Shown here piece after piece: positions 24,626 through 39,860 of a stretch of DNA of 64,000 nt (its first letter is position 1; every line of letters begins with the position of its first letter). Source of the stretch: Cryptomeria japonica (taxonomy: Eukaryota; Streptophyta; Pinopsida; Cupressales; Cupressaceae); the NCBI RefSeq assembly GCF_030272615.1, contig NC_081414.1:528035137-528099136 (forward strand), written 5' to 3'. The notes beneath the pieces were generated by a model that searched no databases, was not told the DNA's origin, and worked only from the letters and a program-made list of their open reading frames with translations. A program made the translations under genes and the position numbers.

Positions 24626-25675
24626 CTACACTTGTTCACTAGCAGTAGCAACATCTAGGTTAATTGTCTCTACCGGATCTATTTTCTTAGGTTCTTCAGT
24701 CTGAATAGGGTTTAGAACAATATGTTGACCATCATCATATCCGCATCCTCTGATCTCTTTTCCAAGGTTCTCATCCACCTTCACATTTGCACTTTCCATT
24801 ATCTTTCTCAATCTCTTATTGTAGCACCGGTAGACTTTTCTCTTTGTTGAATATCCCAAGAAAATTCCTTCATCACTTCTAGAATCAAACTTTCCTATAT
24901 CCTCATCTCTCTTGATATAAAATTTGCTACCAAATACTTTGAAATATCTCATAGTAGGAACATGAGAAAACCATAACTCATAAGGAGTCTTACCGGTATC
25001 AGCTTTGATATGAACTCTATTGAATGTGTAAACAACAATTCTAATAGCTTCTCTCCAGTAGATCTTCAGAAAATTCCCTTCAATCAGCATAGTCCTTGCA
25101 GCATCCAAAATAGTTTTGTTCTTCCTTTCAACAACTCCATTCTGTTGAAGGGTTCTAGGAGCAGATAATTTTCTTCTAATTCCATGCTTCTCACATAATG
25201 AATTAAACTCACTAGAACAAAATTATCCACCTCTGTCAGATCTTAGACACTTCACCTTCAATCTAGACTCAGTCTCCACCTTTGCTTTAAATATTTTGAA
25301 CTTGTCCAATGCTTCTAATTTCTCCTTCAAAAAGATAACCCACATCATCTTGGAATAATCATCAATTAGCAACATGAAATATCTATCACTTTGCACACTT
25401 CTAACACTTGTAGGTCCACATAGGTCAGTAAGCACAAGATCTAGCAATCCATCAAATGTATATTGTTTTCTCTTGAAAGAAATTCTTGTTTTCTTAACCA
25501 ACTGACATTCTTTACATACCAGATTAGCAAGTTTTACAATCTTAGGCAGATCTCTAACAGCATGTGTAGAACTAATCTTAATCATTGAATCAAAATTTAC
25601 ATGACACATTCTCCTATGCCACAACCAACTCTCATCAATCTGAGCAATTAAACAACTTTTCTCTCTGAAATTCAA
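24626..25675 (-). pseudogene. C2 integrase, broken
   Basis: The His/Cys zinc domain is intact in pattern (WLWHRRMCHVNFDSMIKI ... CKECQLVKK), followed by the core with DLCGPTSVRSV, FMLLIDDYSK and LRSDRGG. A stop and frame disturbance follow at about 25109-25222; this region carries the remains of the block holding the catalytic Glu. The C-terminal part 25108-24626 reads openly (TPYELWFSHVPTMRYFKVFG, IFLGYSTKRKVYRCYN). It lies in one frame with the N-terminal reverse transcriptase. Confidence 0.88.
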
Positions 25676-25787
25676 ATGAAAAATGTTACCTTTAGTCTTA
25701 GTTCCAGATGCAATCTCTATACTGGAGGCATTTTAGGATCTTGCATTTACCATTCTTGAATTGTAGATCATAACCTTTATCAACCAT

Positions 25788-27179
25788 CTATCCAACACTC
25801 AAAATATTATGCTTCAAACCTTCAACATACAAGACATCATCAGTGTTATGCTTACCATCAAAAGAAATAGAACCTCTCCCACAGATCACATAGGCTTTGT
25901 CATCTCCAAATCTCACTATTCCACCATCATATCTTTCCATACTCACAAATTTGCTTTTATCACTGGTCATATGATGTGAATAGCCACTGTCAATCACCCA
26001 TTCACCTCTCTCTTCAACTTTAGCAACTAAAGATTTCTCCTCAACAACACAGCTAGTGGAATTAATAGGTACAGGTCCATCTTCCTTATGGGCAAGAATT
26101 ACAACTTCATCCCCTTCAAATTCATCATTTGTAACACCTTCATCAGCAACATAATAGTTGTTCTTTTGATTTCTAAACTTTCGGTTAGACTTGTAAGACT
26201 TGTCATACTTCTCATGCTTCTCATATCTATCATTCTTATCATGCTTATCAAACTTATCATGCCTGTCATACTTATCCATTCTCTCCGGGCATCTAGAAGC
26301 AAAATGTCCTATCTTATTGCAAGAGAAACATTTCAAAGACAATTTTCCATCATACTTACCGGCTCCTTTGGGCAATCTTCAGGCAATCAATGCTTCAAGA
26401 TCATCCAACTCTTTTTATTTCTCTTCCATCTCTCTTCTCTCTCTCTCATATCTAGATATTTTGCACTCATCGGGATCATACTTCTTCTTTCTGGATACAA
26501 ATGTTGATGCTCTAAATGTTGTCTCAAACTTTCCATATGATTCTCCAAACTCGCTTAGCTCAAATGCAACAATATTTCCAACCAACATATCTCTTGTTAC
26601 TGTAGTCACACACCGGATCTCATCAATAGCAGCAACCTTATGTTTATAAGAAGGAGGCAAAGATATCAGCACCTTAGCAGCAATTTCATCTTCTTCAAGG
26701 GTTCCACTGGCACATCTGATACCTAGGACAAGATCATTCACCTTAGCCATGAAAGAGTGTATATTCTTATCATCTCCCATCTTCAACATCTCATACTTTC
26801 CTTTCAAACTCTGCAAGTTAGCAACTTTCACTTGTTTGTCACCTTCATACAAGATTTCAAGCTTCTCCCAGATCTCATGTGCGGTCTGAAGTCCCATTAC
26901 ATTTGTCATTTGTGAATCAATCAGGGCACTAAGAAATACTTCCTTAGCTCTAATATTATGTTCATCTTCCTTGATCTCATCAGCAGTAACTCATCCATTT
27001 GGAGGAACATAATAGGCCTTCTTTATAATCTTCCAGTAATCCTCTCCAAGACATTTTAAGTGCACTTCCATTCGGTTCTTCCATATTGCATAGTTACTTC
27101 CATAAAACCTCGGATTTTCCTTCTTAAAGATAACACCTTGAGCTGCCATCTTGGATCTCCTCAAGCGGTTAAGCTTCAT
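25788..27179 (-). pseudogene. C2 gag and protease, broken
   Basis: One minus-strand frame runs through 27179-26991, 26909-26415 and 26375-25788 with stops near 26990, 26414 and 26376. The gag N-terminus has FYGSNYAIWKNRMEVHLKCL and the UBN2-type core (EIWEKLEILYEGDKQVKVAN). The zinc knuckle CFSCNKIGHFASRC is an intact CCHC motif. It is followed by an unusual run of Asp/Lys/His/Tyr repeats (DKYDRHDKFDKHDKNDRYEK). The protease active site is WVIDSGYSHHMTS. After ILSVG the frame stops at 25788. Confidence 0.88.
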
Positions 27180-27190
27180 TCGGAGGATCT

Positions 27191-27205
27191 TGTTGTGATA
27201 CCAAA
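27191..27205 (-). promoter_or_regulatory. Primer-binding site of Copia C2
   Basis: On the minus strand TTTGGTATCACAACA follows the LTR end CCAACA. TGGTATCA is the Copia initiator-tRNA type; the following bases differ from the C1 site. Confidence 0.75.
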
Positions 27206-28446
27206 TGTTGGCAGCAACAATGAGGGAAGACTAAGAGGGGGTGAATCAGTCTTCACCGGATCTACAAACTTAACCACAAATACAGCTCTGATAAACTATA
27301 GTAATAATCAAGATAATAATATTGAAAGCACAACACATAACACCAAGATTTTGATGTGGAAAACCCGGTTATGGGAAAAACTACGGTGGGAACCTACCCA
27401 AGGTAAGATGATACTCTATAGTAATATGTGAAAATATTACAATGGGGAATGCACATGCATTCAGGCACACTGCCTAGAGATCACTGCTCAAAAGATAATG
27501 GTCTGAAAGGCTACAACCCTCAAGGAAGTCTCATTGACTTACAACGAGATTCAGACTACAATCCGAAAGAGATGAACTACAATAATAGCATTTGCAAATG
27601 CCCGATGACAGTTCCCGTTAAGCACAATTGTCTGCTATGCAACAACAATCTCTCCTTAATCACAACACTGAAAGATGAATCACTTGATTACACATATACC
27701 ACTCTTTGATAATGTAGACACAACCACGACACCCAAATTACATGACAATATCACCTATTTATCTAGATCATCAACCTTGAGAACAAGGTTGGCTAAACCC
27801 TCAACCCAGAATTACAAAATTACAATCACACAATACAAGGATTGACCACTAGACCAATATAATTATTTACATGACATAACATGGACCAAATTTAAATTCC
27901 AAAACACTCAACTCCACTGGAAATCACGCCAAGATAAACCGCAACACACTACACCACCAAAAATACTACATAACATGAAAATCATCACCAGTTCATAGAG
28001 ACCACCAAAAAATCACACAACAATCAATGCGGATTAACAAACCAAATAGGACATAGATAGGAAACACCAACAAGCATGGTAGAATCATCATCAATAGTTG
28101 CACCAACACCACTTATCAAATCTTCATCGATCAACATCTGAAAGCTCGAGAACACAACCAATCAAAAACTGTCACGAAGAAAGATAACTTGTAGAGCACC
28201 AAATCACGATCCATCTGAAATGAAGATACACAAGACCATCCCATCCCAAAATCTCAGCTCAATATCAGATCACACCGAAATATACCGAAGGAAATATTGA
28301 GCTCTGCAAAGCACCAATACAACAAAATAAAATTGCAAACTGGATCAAAAGATCTTCTCAAACACACCGGAGAAAAACACAAGAATATGCTGACATCAAT
28401 GACAATAGCATATCCTAGCAGCAACAATGCACAACAATTTCCAACA
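27206..28446 (-). repeat. 5' LTR of Copia C2
   Basis: On the plus strand it begins TGTTGGCAGCAAC and ends AATTTCCAACA, giving TGTTGG/CCAACA inverted ends. It is 1241 bases long and shares most of its length with 21826-22811. The CTAAGAGGGGGTGAATCAG block near the end is common to plant Copia LTRs of this size. Confidence 0.88.
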
Positions 28447-28497
28447 CAGCTTCATGACTAAAGGGGAGCGATTTCAAAATTTAAAATAGTGGTAACA

Positions 28498-29173
28498 AAA
28501 CCCTAATTGCTTTGTGTGAAGACAAACAAAACTTCATCAAGGTAAACATTGTGGTTTCAAGCATTACATTTCAGATTTAGTCTTTCCCTCAAATGGAAAG
28601 TACTTTATTTTAGTCTTTCATTACAATTGTTAATTCAATTTCATGGTTAATACTAAAATTGGGGTTTGACCTTAAGCAAAATCCTATTCCCAACACATTT
28701 CACTTCCTTTTTGTGTGCAAGAAATAGGTGTGGAGCTGTACTCAAGAAATCTGGTAGAGTCAACAATGACAAATAGGTTCATCTTTTGACAACAACAAAA
28801 AATCGAAGGACCAAGGTGGATCTATGGTACCTATTCCCAAAAAATCAAGCTAAACTTCTAGGAATAGGTTTGACACGTCTTCTTTTGCCTAGATGCAAGT
28901 TTGTGGCTTAGTGGGATATCTGTAGCTTACATTCTATGTCAAATTGCTTCAATAATTTATTAGTTTGCCTTAATTTCACAATCAATCAAATTCAACTTAA
29001 TAAAGAGGAATAACAACCCTAACCAATTGAATCCAATCAAAATATTAGTCTCTTTCCCACAAGGATTGAGTGTAGATATATTGGGTTTAACCCTTTTTCA
29101 ATGTTGCAGTGTTAATTGGGCTAGTTAGTGGTTTTATTATCTTAAACCCTAATTCTCAATTTTTACTATTACA
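28498..29173 (+). repeat. 3' LTR of element A, second part
   Basis: Resumes the LTR at AAACCCTAATTG and aligns with 10964-11632 to the end (TTTTACTATTACA). ATAAG follows as target-site duplication. Bases 28498-28502 are the AAACC duplicated on insertion of X. Confidence 0.9.
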
Positions 29174-29282
29174 ATAAGGTCTAAAATTGAAACAACAACA
29201 ATATAAACCATCAAATTCCAAGTCTAACAACAATGCATTTAGCTCTATCTAAAATATATTTCTCATCTACCCAATCTCTCTT

Positions 29283-32200
29283 TTAGAATTTGAAGGGATG
29301 GTTTTTGGTATGAATAAAGGAAAAACTCCTAGTCCAAATAGATTTACCATAGAATATTTTTAGGAGTTTTGGGATCTTATTAAATTGGAATTGTTGGAGG
29401 TGGTCTGAGAGTCGCACAACAACAATCAAATGCTTCGAGCCTTGAATTCTACTTTTCTAGTTATTATTCCTAAAAAAGAAGTGGCTAATTGTTTGGATTT
29501 CTTTAGGCCCATTGCACTTTATAATGTGGTGTATAAAATCATTACTAAATTGATTGCAGAGAGGCTCAAAATTTGGTTGTTGTATTTGATCTTGGATGAG
29601 TAGGGAAATTTTATTATGCGAAGGCAAAATCTTGATGGAGTGGTGGTTGCTAATGAAGCTATTCATTTTATGGCAGTGTTTAAGGAAAAATCTATGCTCA
29701 TCAAACTTGATATGGCCAAAGCTTATGATAGGGTTAGGTGGCAATTCTTGAAAAAAAAAATCATAGCCTTTGGATTCAGTAATGAGTGGGTTAGTTGGAT
29801 TATGAGTTGTGTTAATTATGTGTCCTTCTATGTCATTCTCAATAGCGAGCTCTCTAAGTTATTTGGTACTTCCAGGGGCCTTCGCCAAGGGGACCCTTTA
29901 TATCCCTATTTGTTTATTATAATGGCTAAGGGTCTGGGGAAATTTATCAAGTCTTAGGTTTTTCAAGGGTTGATTTAGGGTTGGAGTTGGGTTAATGGGT
30001 TGTTAAAACATTCCCACACAATTTGTGGATGATACTGCCTCAATGGGGGTTGCTCGTCTCCATGAAGATGAATCTTTCAACAAACATTGGATATCTATTT
30101 AGCTACTTTGGGACAAAAATCCAATGAGCACAAATCTTTGATCTATTTTTTCAATACGCCTAAGCCTATTCAAAGAAGGATTGCCAATATTTTGAGATTT
30201 CAAATTGGTTCTCTTCCCTTGGTTTATTAGGGTATTCCTCTAGTTGTTGGTAGGCAACCTAGAGCTTATTGGCATGAGTTGTTGGATAAACATAGTCGGA
30301 AGGATTATCGTTGGACTCATCAATGGCTCTCCACTACTGCTAGGGTGACTCTCCTTCAATATTTGATCTAGGCTCAACCTATTTATAAGTGTTTTGTTCA
30401 AGTGGCTCCTTCATATTTCCTCAAGGAATTCGATGCTCTTTTGTGCCAATTCCTTTGGAGTGATAATCTGCTTGCTTCTAAGTGGATTTTAGTTAAGTGG
30501 GAGTCTGTGTGTTGACCTAAGAAAGAAGGTGGCCTTGGCCTTTGGTCAATGATTTTGAATGGGCAAATTCTATTGGTGCTGGTGTATGACTCATGATCAA
30601 ATTTGGGCTTGAATTCTAACACATAAGTATTTGCGTGGGGTCAATATTTTGGATGTTCCCCGCTATCCATTGGAGGGGAACATATCGATGATTTGGCATA
30701 CTTTGAAGATTGGGGCACAACTTATTAAATGTAAGATTTTTTGGATCTGTAATAAGGGCTCTGAAGCTCTTTTTTGGCTTGATTCTTGAGATGGTTATCC
30801 TCCTCTCCTTTCCATGTATCCACACTTACAATCTCTTTGTGATAGTTTTGTTGTAGTTGGTTGGACGAAGGTGGCAGATTTTAAGTCTATTTAGAATTTA
30901 GGACAAGTTGTTGGCTATAGATGGAAGGATCCCCATGAATGGCTACTAGGTGGGTCAGAGGAGGATTGACAAGAGTTAATTCAGATTCTTGCTTCTTGTG
31001 AGTGCAATTCTTTGTCGGGGAAGGAAAATTTTGGCTTGGGGTAGGGAATCGATAGGTAATTACTCTATGGTTGTAGGGTATTTAGAGCTTGATAGGGAAT
31101 TGTTTGGGAGTGTTGAGGTTCCTTGGAGGAAACAAGTGTGGAACAGATTTTCCTGGCCTGAATGCATTTTTTTATGTGGTTGGCAGTTTGAAACATATGT
31201 CTTACTTCGGATAATCTGTGAAAACGAGGATTCTATTGTCCTTCTATGTGTGTGTTGTGTTGTCAAAGTGAAAAGACTATTCCTTACGTTTTATTTTAGT
31301 GTTCCTTCTTGAGGGAGATTTGGCACCTTTAGTGGGGATTTTGGAATCAAGCCTATTAGCATGTCTCCTCATTGGCTGAGTTTTGGAACTGTTGGGGTAA
31401 GCCTCTAGTTAACACATCTTTTCTTTAGGTTGCTTGGGTTCTTGGGCCCACTTTCATTATTTAGCATTATTTGGTTGGAAATAAATCAGTGAATCTTTCA
31501 AGATGTCAAATTGGTGATTCACCATTTGTGGTGGAAAATTAATCATAGTTGTCATGAGACTGTCTTAGCAAAGTGTGATCTTGCTAGGGATGTTGACCCT
31601 ACAAATATTAATATTTATAATTAGTTGAATTTTCCCCTCAAGGAGATGGACCTTCTCTTACTATGGGTTGTAGGCATGCTAAGAGGACTAGGTGCATATA
31701 ACTTCAAAAGATTGATCAGGTGGGTCAATAGCTTCCCCCTCCTCTAGGCATTCTGAAGATTAATACTAATGGTTCTTCTAGGGGGAATCTTGATCATGCT
31801 AATAGTGGTGGTGTAGGGAGAGATAGGTCTGGTACTATTTATTTTTTCTTCTCAATTTAGAAAGGTTTTCATACCAACAATTACATGGAGGTTCTCACCA
31901 TTTTGTATGCATTGGAGAGAGGGTGTGTTCTTGGTTGGAGAAGGATTATTTGTGAGTTTGATTCACAAGTGGTTATGACTCTCATAAATGAGCAGCAATT
32001 GGATGATGTTTATTGGCACTTAGCTCTTGTAATTTGACATATTTTAAGGTTGTGTAGCTCTTTGGAATCTATTACTTTTACTCGCATTCCTCAAGAGTGG
32101 AATCAAGTAGTTGACTATTTGGCCAAATGGGCCTTTGATTACATGCAAGGTTGGAATATTGTGGATAGGGGTCAGTTATCTTTGGATTTGTCTCACATGT

Positions 32201-32325
32201 TGGAGCAATTAGTATATGCAGATAAAATTAGGTAATTTATTGTCCTTTGTTGGGTTGCTAGCCCTTCTTGCTATGCGATTCTCTTTGTGGTTAATAAAAT
32301 TTTACCCCTCTTTTATTCAAAAGGA
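29283..32325 (+). pseudogene. LINE (L1-type) reverse transcriptase remnant, 5'-truncated
   Basis: Reading on the plus strand, a LINE reverse transcriptase starts mid-domain (29290-29610, several stops) and is clearest at 29616-29957: IKLDMAKAYDRVRWQFLKKK, then SRGLRQGDPLYPYLFIIMAK. The active-site box appears as FVDDT near 30018. From 30240 to 31740 only scattered protein-like pieces remain. A plant-type RNase H follows at about 31735-32235 (LKINTNGSSRG, ICEFDSQVVMTLIN, RIPQEWNQVVDYLAKWA). The 3' end contains GGTTAATAAAATTTT at about 32289. The endonuclease and first reading frame are absent. It begins about 100 bases after the right end of element A. Confidence 0.88.
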
Positions 32326-35310
32326 AGACAAAATATAAGACAATAAATACACATGTGAGTGTTCCTACACTATCATCCAAAAGTTGTATTAGTCCAATTT
32401 TTTTTGTTAAAAAATGCTTGAAATGCAAGAGTCTGTATGGAACTTGTACTATCTACCCATAGGGAGATGAAAACATAAAACAAAATACATCAAAAATGCA
32501 AAGAGAAGTACAAAATGGCAACAATTCCAATCAATTTAATTTAAATTAAGTAATAAAGAGTCGAGAATGGAATAAGAGATGCAAGCCTCTTTGTGGTTAA
32601 AAACTTTCAAGTACTTGTTTCTAGATAGAGAAGAAAGTTGTGACTTTTTGGGAGCTTGCTAAAATGGTCAAGCCTCTAGTTTGGTCTTTCAACTTCCAAA
32701 AGTTGTCAAATGATATGAGAAAATTAAATTTGTGTGTGCATAAAGGTCAAGAATAGAGAACTTCAATGATATATGATTGCTATAATACTAGGTCTACACA
32801 AATATTTAGCACCCTAGTGTATTTATGAAAGAACAATTTGATAAATGGAATTTCCAAGGTGCCAAAAAGAAACTAATACAAATGATGCCAACAAACCCCT
32901 CTCAAGAAGAATAAATACTTGGACAAGAGGAGAAAAATAAGACCTACAATTTAAAGAAAACGCAAGAATACATGATAATTAAAGAGAAAGTACAAGAAGA
33001 GAATCCTTTAGCCACTTGTGACCAAACTTTGGTCAATCTCTTTACTCTCTTATCTTCCCTTTTGACTATCCTTACACAGATGCTAACAAATACCTCTCCA
33101 ATAGTTATGACAGTCACCAAGAAAGGATATCAAGTCCTAATAGTGTAGCAAAAAGGAAAGAAATTTGTTGTAGACCAAAAGGTTGTTCAGTCAAATCTTA
33201 ATGCTACCTATGAAACAAAATGCATGCCACAAGATAAATACCAAATGCCACTGAGATAGTGAAACCAACACACAACCCTAAATGAAGATAGTTTGTTGTT
33301 AAGAAAAGACAATCAAGAATAGAAACATCCACAAGCTACCATCATCAGATTTGTCATTCATATGTGATAGCATTGGTTATATCATTGAAGGTAATGATAA
33401 TCACCCTATAAATCATTGGCTTGTTCCATAGACAACTTGGTGACAAAACCATTTTATATGTTGATGAAAATAAAAGTATTTGCTACAGTTGATCTTTATA
33501 TTGTTGAAGTTCTTCTAATTGTTGATGAAGATACTATTGTTTTGATTAGATAAAGTGGGAAGGATTTGAACCTATTACAAAATAGTCATAGAGGTAAAAG
33601 TGAAAAGTGTCACAAGCAGAGAGATTGGGAAATTCACACAAAGAACAACAATGCTTTTGAGCAAAGCATAGAAAAATAGTTATAAGTGTTACAATTGTTA
33701 CGAAAGTCTTTTTTTAATAGAAAAATTGCATACACACATCCTAATGAAGTGATAGAGTTAGATATTGACAAGGTAACACATAGGCATAAGTTGATGAAGT
33801 GAATTACTTGGCAAAGTGAATCTATGATGTTGGTGAAGATGATAGCAATAGTTACAAAAGTAACTTGTATTGTTAGTGAAGTTATAATTTCTTTTTACCG
33901 GTAGAGAAGTTGGATGCAACATTTTTATCGCTAAACTCATTTGATCATGCTCAAATTCTACACACCAAGCCAAAATTCTCTCAACCACCCTTGTGTTACT
34001 TTTGGTGGATGTAAGATTATCCATTGACCTAGATGCTCCTACATCAATCGAGCTTGTTAGGTTTCCATTGTTGAGTATTCTACAACTAGGTGAATGAAAT
34101 TCTTTTGCTAAGTTTGGTGGCCAATGTAATTGGCATAAAATGTTCCATTGCATAAAAAGAACCTCTACAAGTCATTTCCTCTTGGCCCTATATACACACT
34201 AAGAAATCCCTGATATCCCCTCTCTCCACCCTAAAAGTGGGAACCTCTTATACACCAGTTGGGGATTGCACCCACTTACCTTCATCTCTCAATCACTCCT
34301 TTCCTTGGGGATGGTCCCATTCCAAAAGTTTAATGTACTACTTCAATCCCTGAACAAATAAACATAACCAAATCTAGTAATTAAATCTATAACTGATATG
34401 ACAATGATTAATATGCTTTAATATAGATATATTATTCTAATTATCAATTTACATTAGAATGAAGTATGATGCCAATTTTAAATATAAATTTTAGAAACAT
34501 AATTTGAAACCTTTGAAATGTTGTCTAATAACTAACAGCCATGCTTTGAAATAAACGATATGAAAAATAATTAAATTTAAATTAAAAATGAATTAGGAAT
34601 GTTCAAAACTGCATTACTAAAACTAAATATGGTAAGGAGTAGACTAAGTGCACTAAAATGGTTAGATTATGAATATGAGACATCTGAACTAAATGATGTA
34701 AAACGAGTGGGAATATAAAACGAGAGGGTATGTAATAAATATTGAAGCTTAGGCATATTACTTGAAAAAAAAAACTATCTGGGGAAATTTGTTTAAAAAA
34801 GTCAATACCTAATGAAAATTTTAAAGAAGAATATTTGTTGACTTCACTTTTTATAATCTATATAATTTGTCAAAGCTTTCCTGGATATAAATTTAATATA
34901 AAGCATGCCTTCAACAACAAAGCAAAGAAGCAGAGAAACGTTTGTTCATCTTAAGATGTTATTCTTTCTACTTAAACAAATCCTTTTTTTTTTTCCCTTC
35001 TCTGGATTGTTTTATTCTGTTCAACCCTGCATCCAAATTAATAACACGTTCATGTTTATTCTTCTCCTCAATACTTTAATACAAAAAATGCTCTGTCAAT
35101 TTAAAGTCTTGCATCACTCTGCATATCACCATTTGACAAAAAAAAACCCAAGCCTTACTCAAAATAAGTTGAGATCGAACAAAATCCCTGAATCTTTGGA
35201 AGCAAATGCATTTACAGAATATAACCTGCAGGCTAAGCATCCCACTTGATTTCAAGATAAGTGATTAATTTGCCCACTTCACAATTAAACTCCCTCATCA
35301 ACAACCCAAT
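32326..35310. other. Intergenic, no gene recognised
   Basis: AT-rich. A 131-codon minus-strand frame (33758-34153) has no domain I recognise and is probably chance or old transposon debris. A plus-strand frame at 34905-35249 is also unremarkable. No LTR ends or RNA genes found. Confidence 0.4.
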
Positions 35311-35311
35311 T

Positions 35312-35415
35312 AAGATTGTTTACACTCCCAAATTGTATTATCTATACACTGTGTATATGTTTTAAGATTGTTTACACCTCACATATTGTATTATATATAC
35401 ACTGTGTATATGTTT
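35312..35415. repeat. 52-base tandem duplication upstream of the P450 gene
   Basis: Unit 1 is 35312-35363 and unit 2 is 35364-35415. Both begin AAGATTGTTTACA and end ATACACTGTGTATATGTTT. A second, diverged pair follows: CTAAGATGAAAGGTT near 35432 and CTAAGATGGAAGGTT near 35507, each followed within 20 bases by TTGACAT. The array ends about 220 bases before the TATA box. Confidence 0.8.
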
Positions 35416-35637
35416 CAAGGGCTGACATACATGCTAAGATGAAAGGTTCACTGTATCGTTGACATTTGGTTACAGATGAGCATTTAAACGTGCTTGTCAA
35501 CGCCCACCTAAGATGGAAGGTTGAGTTTATCATTGACATGAAATAAAATTCTATGCCATGCCAGCAGTTTTTCATATTCCAATTCATCCACCAACTTGCT
35601 TATCACAATTACAAAAGAAGTGTACATTCCTTGAACC

Positions 35638-35645
35638 TATAAATA
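35638..35645 (+). promoter_or_regulatory. TATA box of the P450 gene
   Basis: TATAAATA lies 78 bases before the start codon. A transcription start near 35670 would give a leader of about 50 bases. Confidence 0.75.
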
Positions 35646-35722
35646 GACAGAGGGCTAACAAGGAATGCTCAGTTTAGATTAGCCTTACAACAAGTTCTAT
35701 ATCAGAGAACATCACAATAAAC

Positions 35723-39787
<4,065 letters not shown>

Positions 39788-39854
39788 AAATTTAAGCTGG
39801 CATAGCTTTCTTTCTGCTGGAAATGTGACAATTACTTCTTTAAGGAATTACTAA

Positions 39855-39860
39855 AATAAA
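39855..39860 (+). terminator. Poly(A) signal of the P450 gene
   Basis: AATAAA 67 bases after the stop codon, followed by T- and G-rich DNA. Confidence 0.65.

Larger units (their letters stand above)
21745..28446 (-). mobile_element. Ty1/Copia retrotransposon C2, decayed
   Basis: Minus-strand Copia element with 5' LTR 27206-28446 and a partly deleted 3' LTR 21745-22811. CAGCT at 21740-21744 and 28447-28451 is the likely target-site duplication. Domain order on the minus strand is gag, protease, integrase, reverse transcriptase, RNase H. The reading frame changes at least three times and the reverse transcriptase has an internal deletion, so this copy is dead. Confidence 0.9.
16722..28497. mobile_element. 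Insertion X, class unresolved, inside the 3' LTR of A
   Basis: X starts TGATGGTTAAC and ends GTGGTAACA. It is flanked by AAACC at 16717-16721 and 28498-28502, a 5-bp duplication of the LTR target. TG...CA ends and a 5-bp duplication suggest an LTR-retroelement integrase, yet I see no terminal repeat shared by the two ends. After subtraction of the solo-LTR-like insertion (19416-20490) and Copia C2 (21745-28446 plus duplication) about 4 kb remain, mostly a decayed minus-strand coding region. No reverse transcriptase or transposase is recognisable in it. Confidence 0.7.
10450..29178 (+). mobile_element. Tat-like Ty3/Gypsy element A, gag and protease only, with nested insertions
   Basis: The 5' LTR is 10455-11632. 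The 3' LTR begins at 16162, is interrupted at 16721, and resumes at 28498-29173. The element is flanked by ATAAG at 10450-10454 and 29174-29178, which shows that all DNA between was added in or after one insertion. The internal part (11633-16161) holds a Gypsy-type gag and a degenerate aspartic protease but no reverse transcriptase, RNase H or integrase, so this is a non-autonomous derivative. The LTR pair is clearly more diverged than those of C1 or B, so it is old. Confidence 0.9.

Noticed and set aside
33758-34153. A 131-codon minus-strand gene
   Set aside because: No domain, no promoter or splice context, and composition like the surrounding AT-rich DNA.
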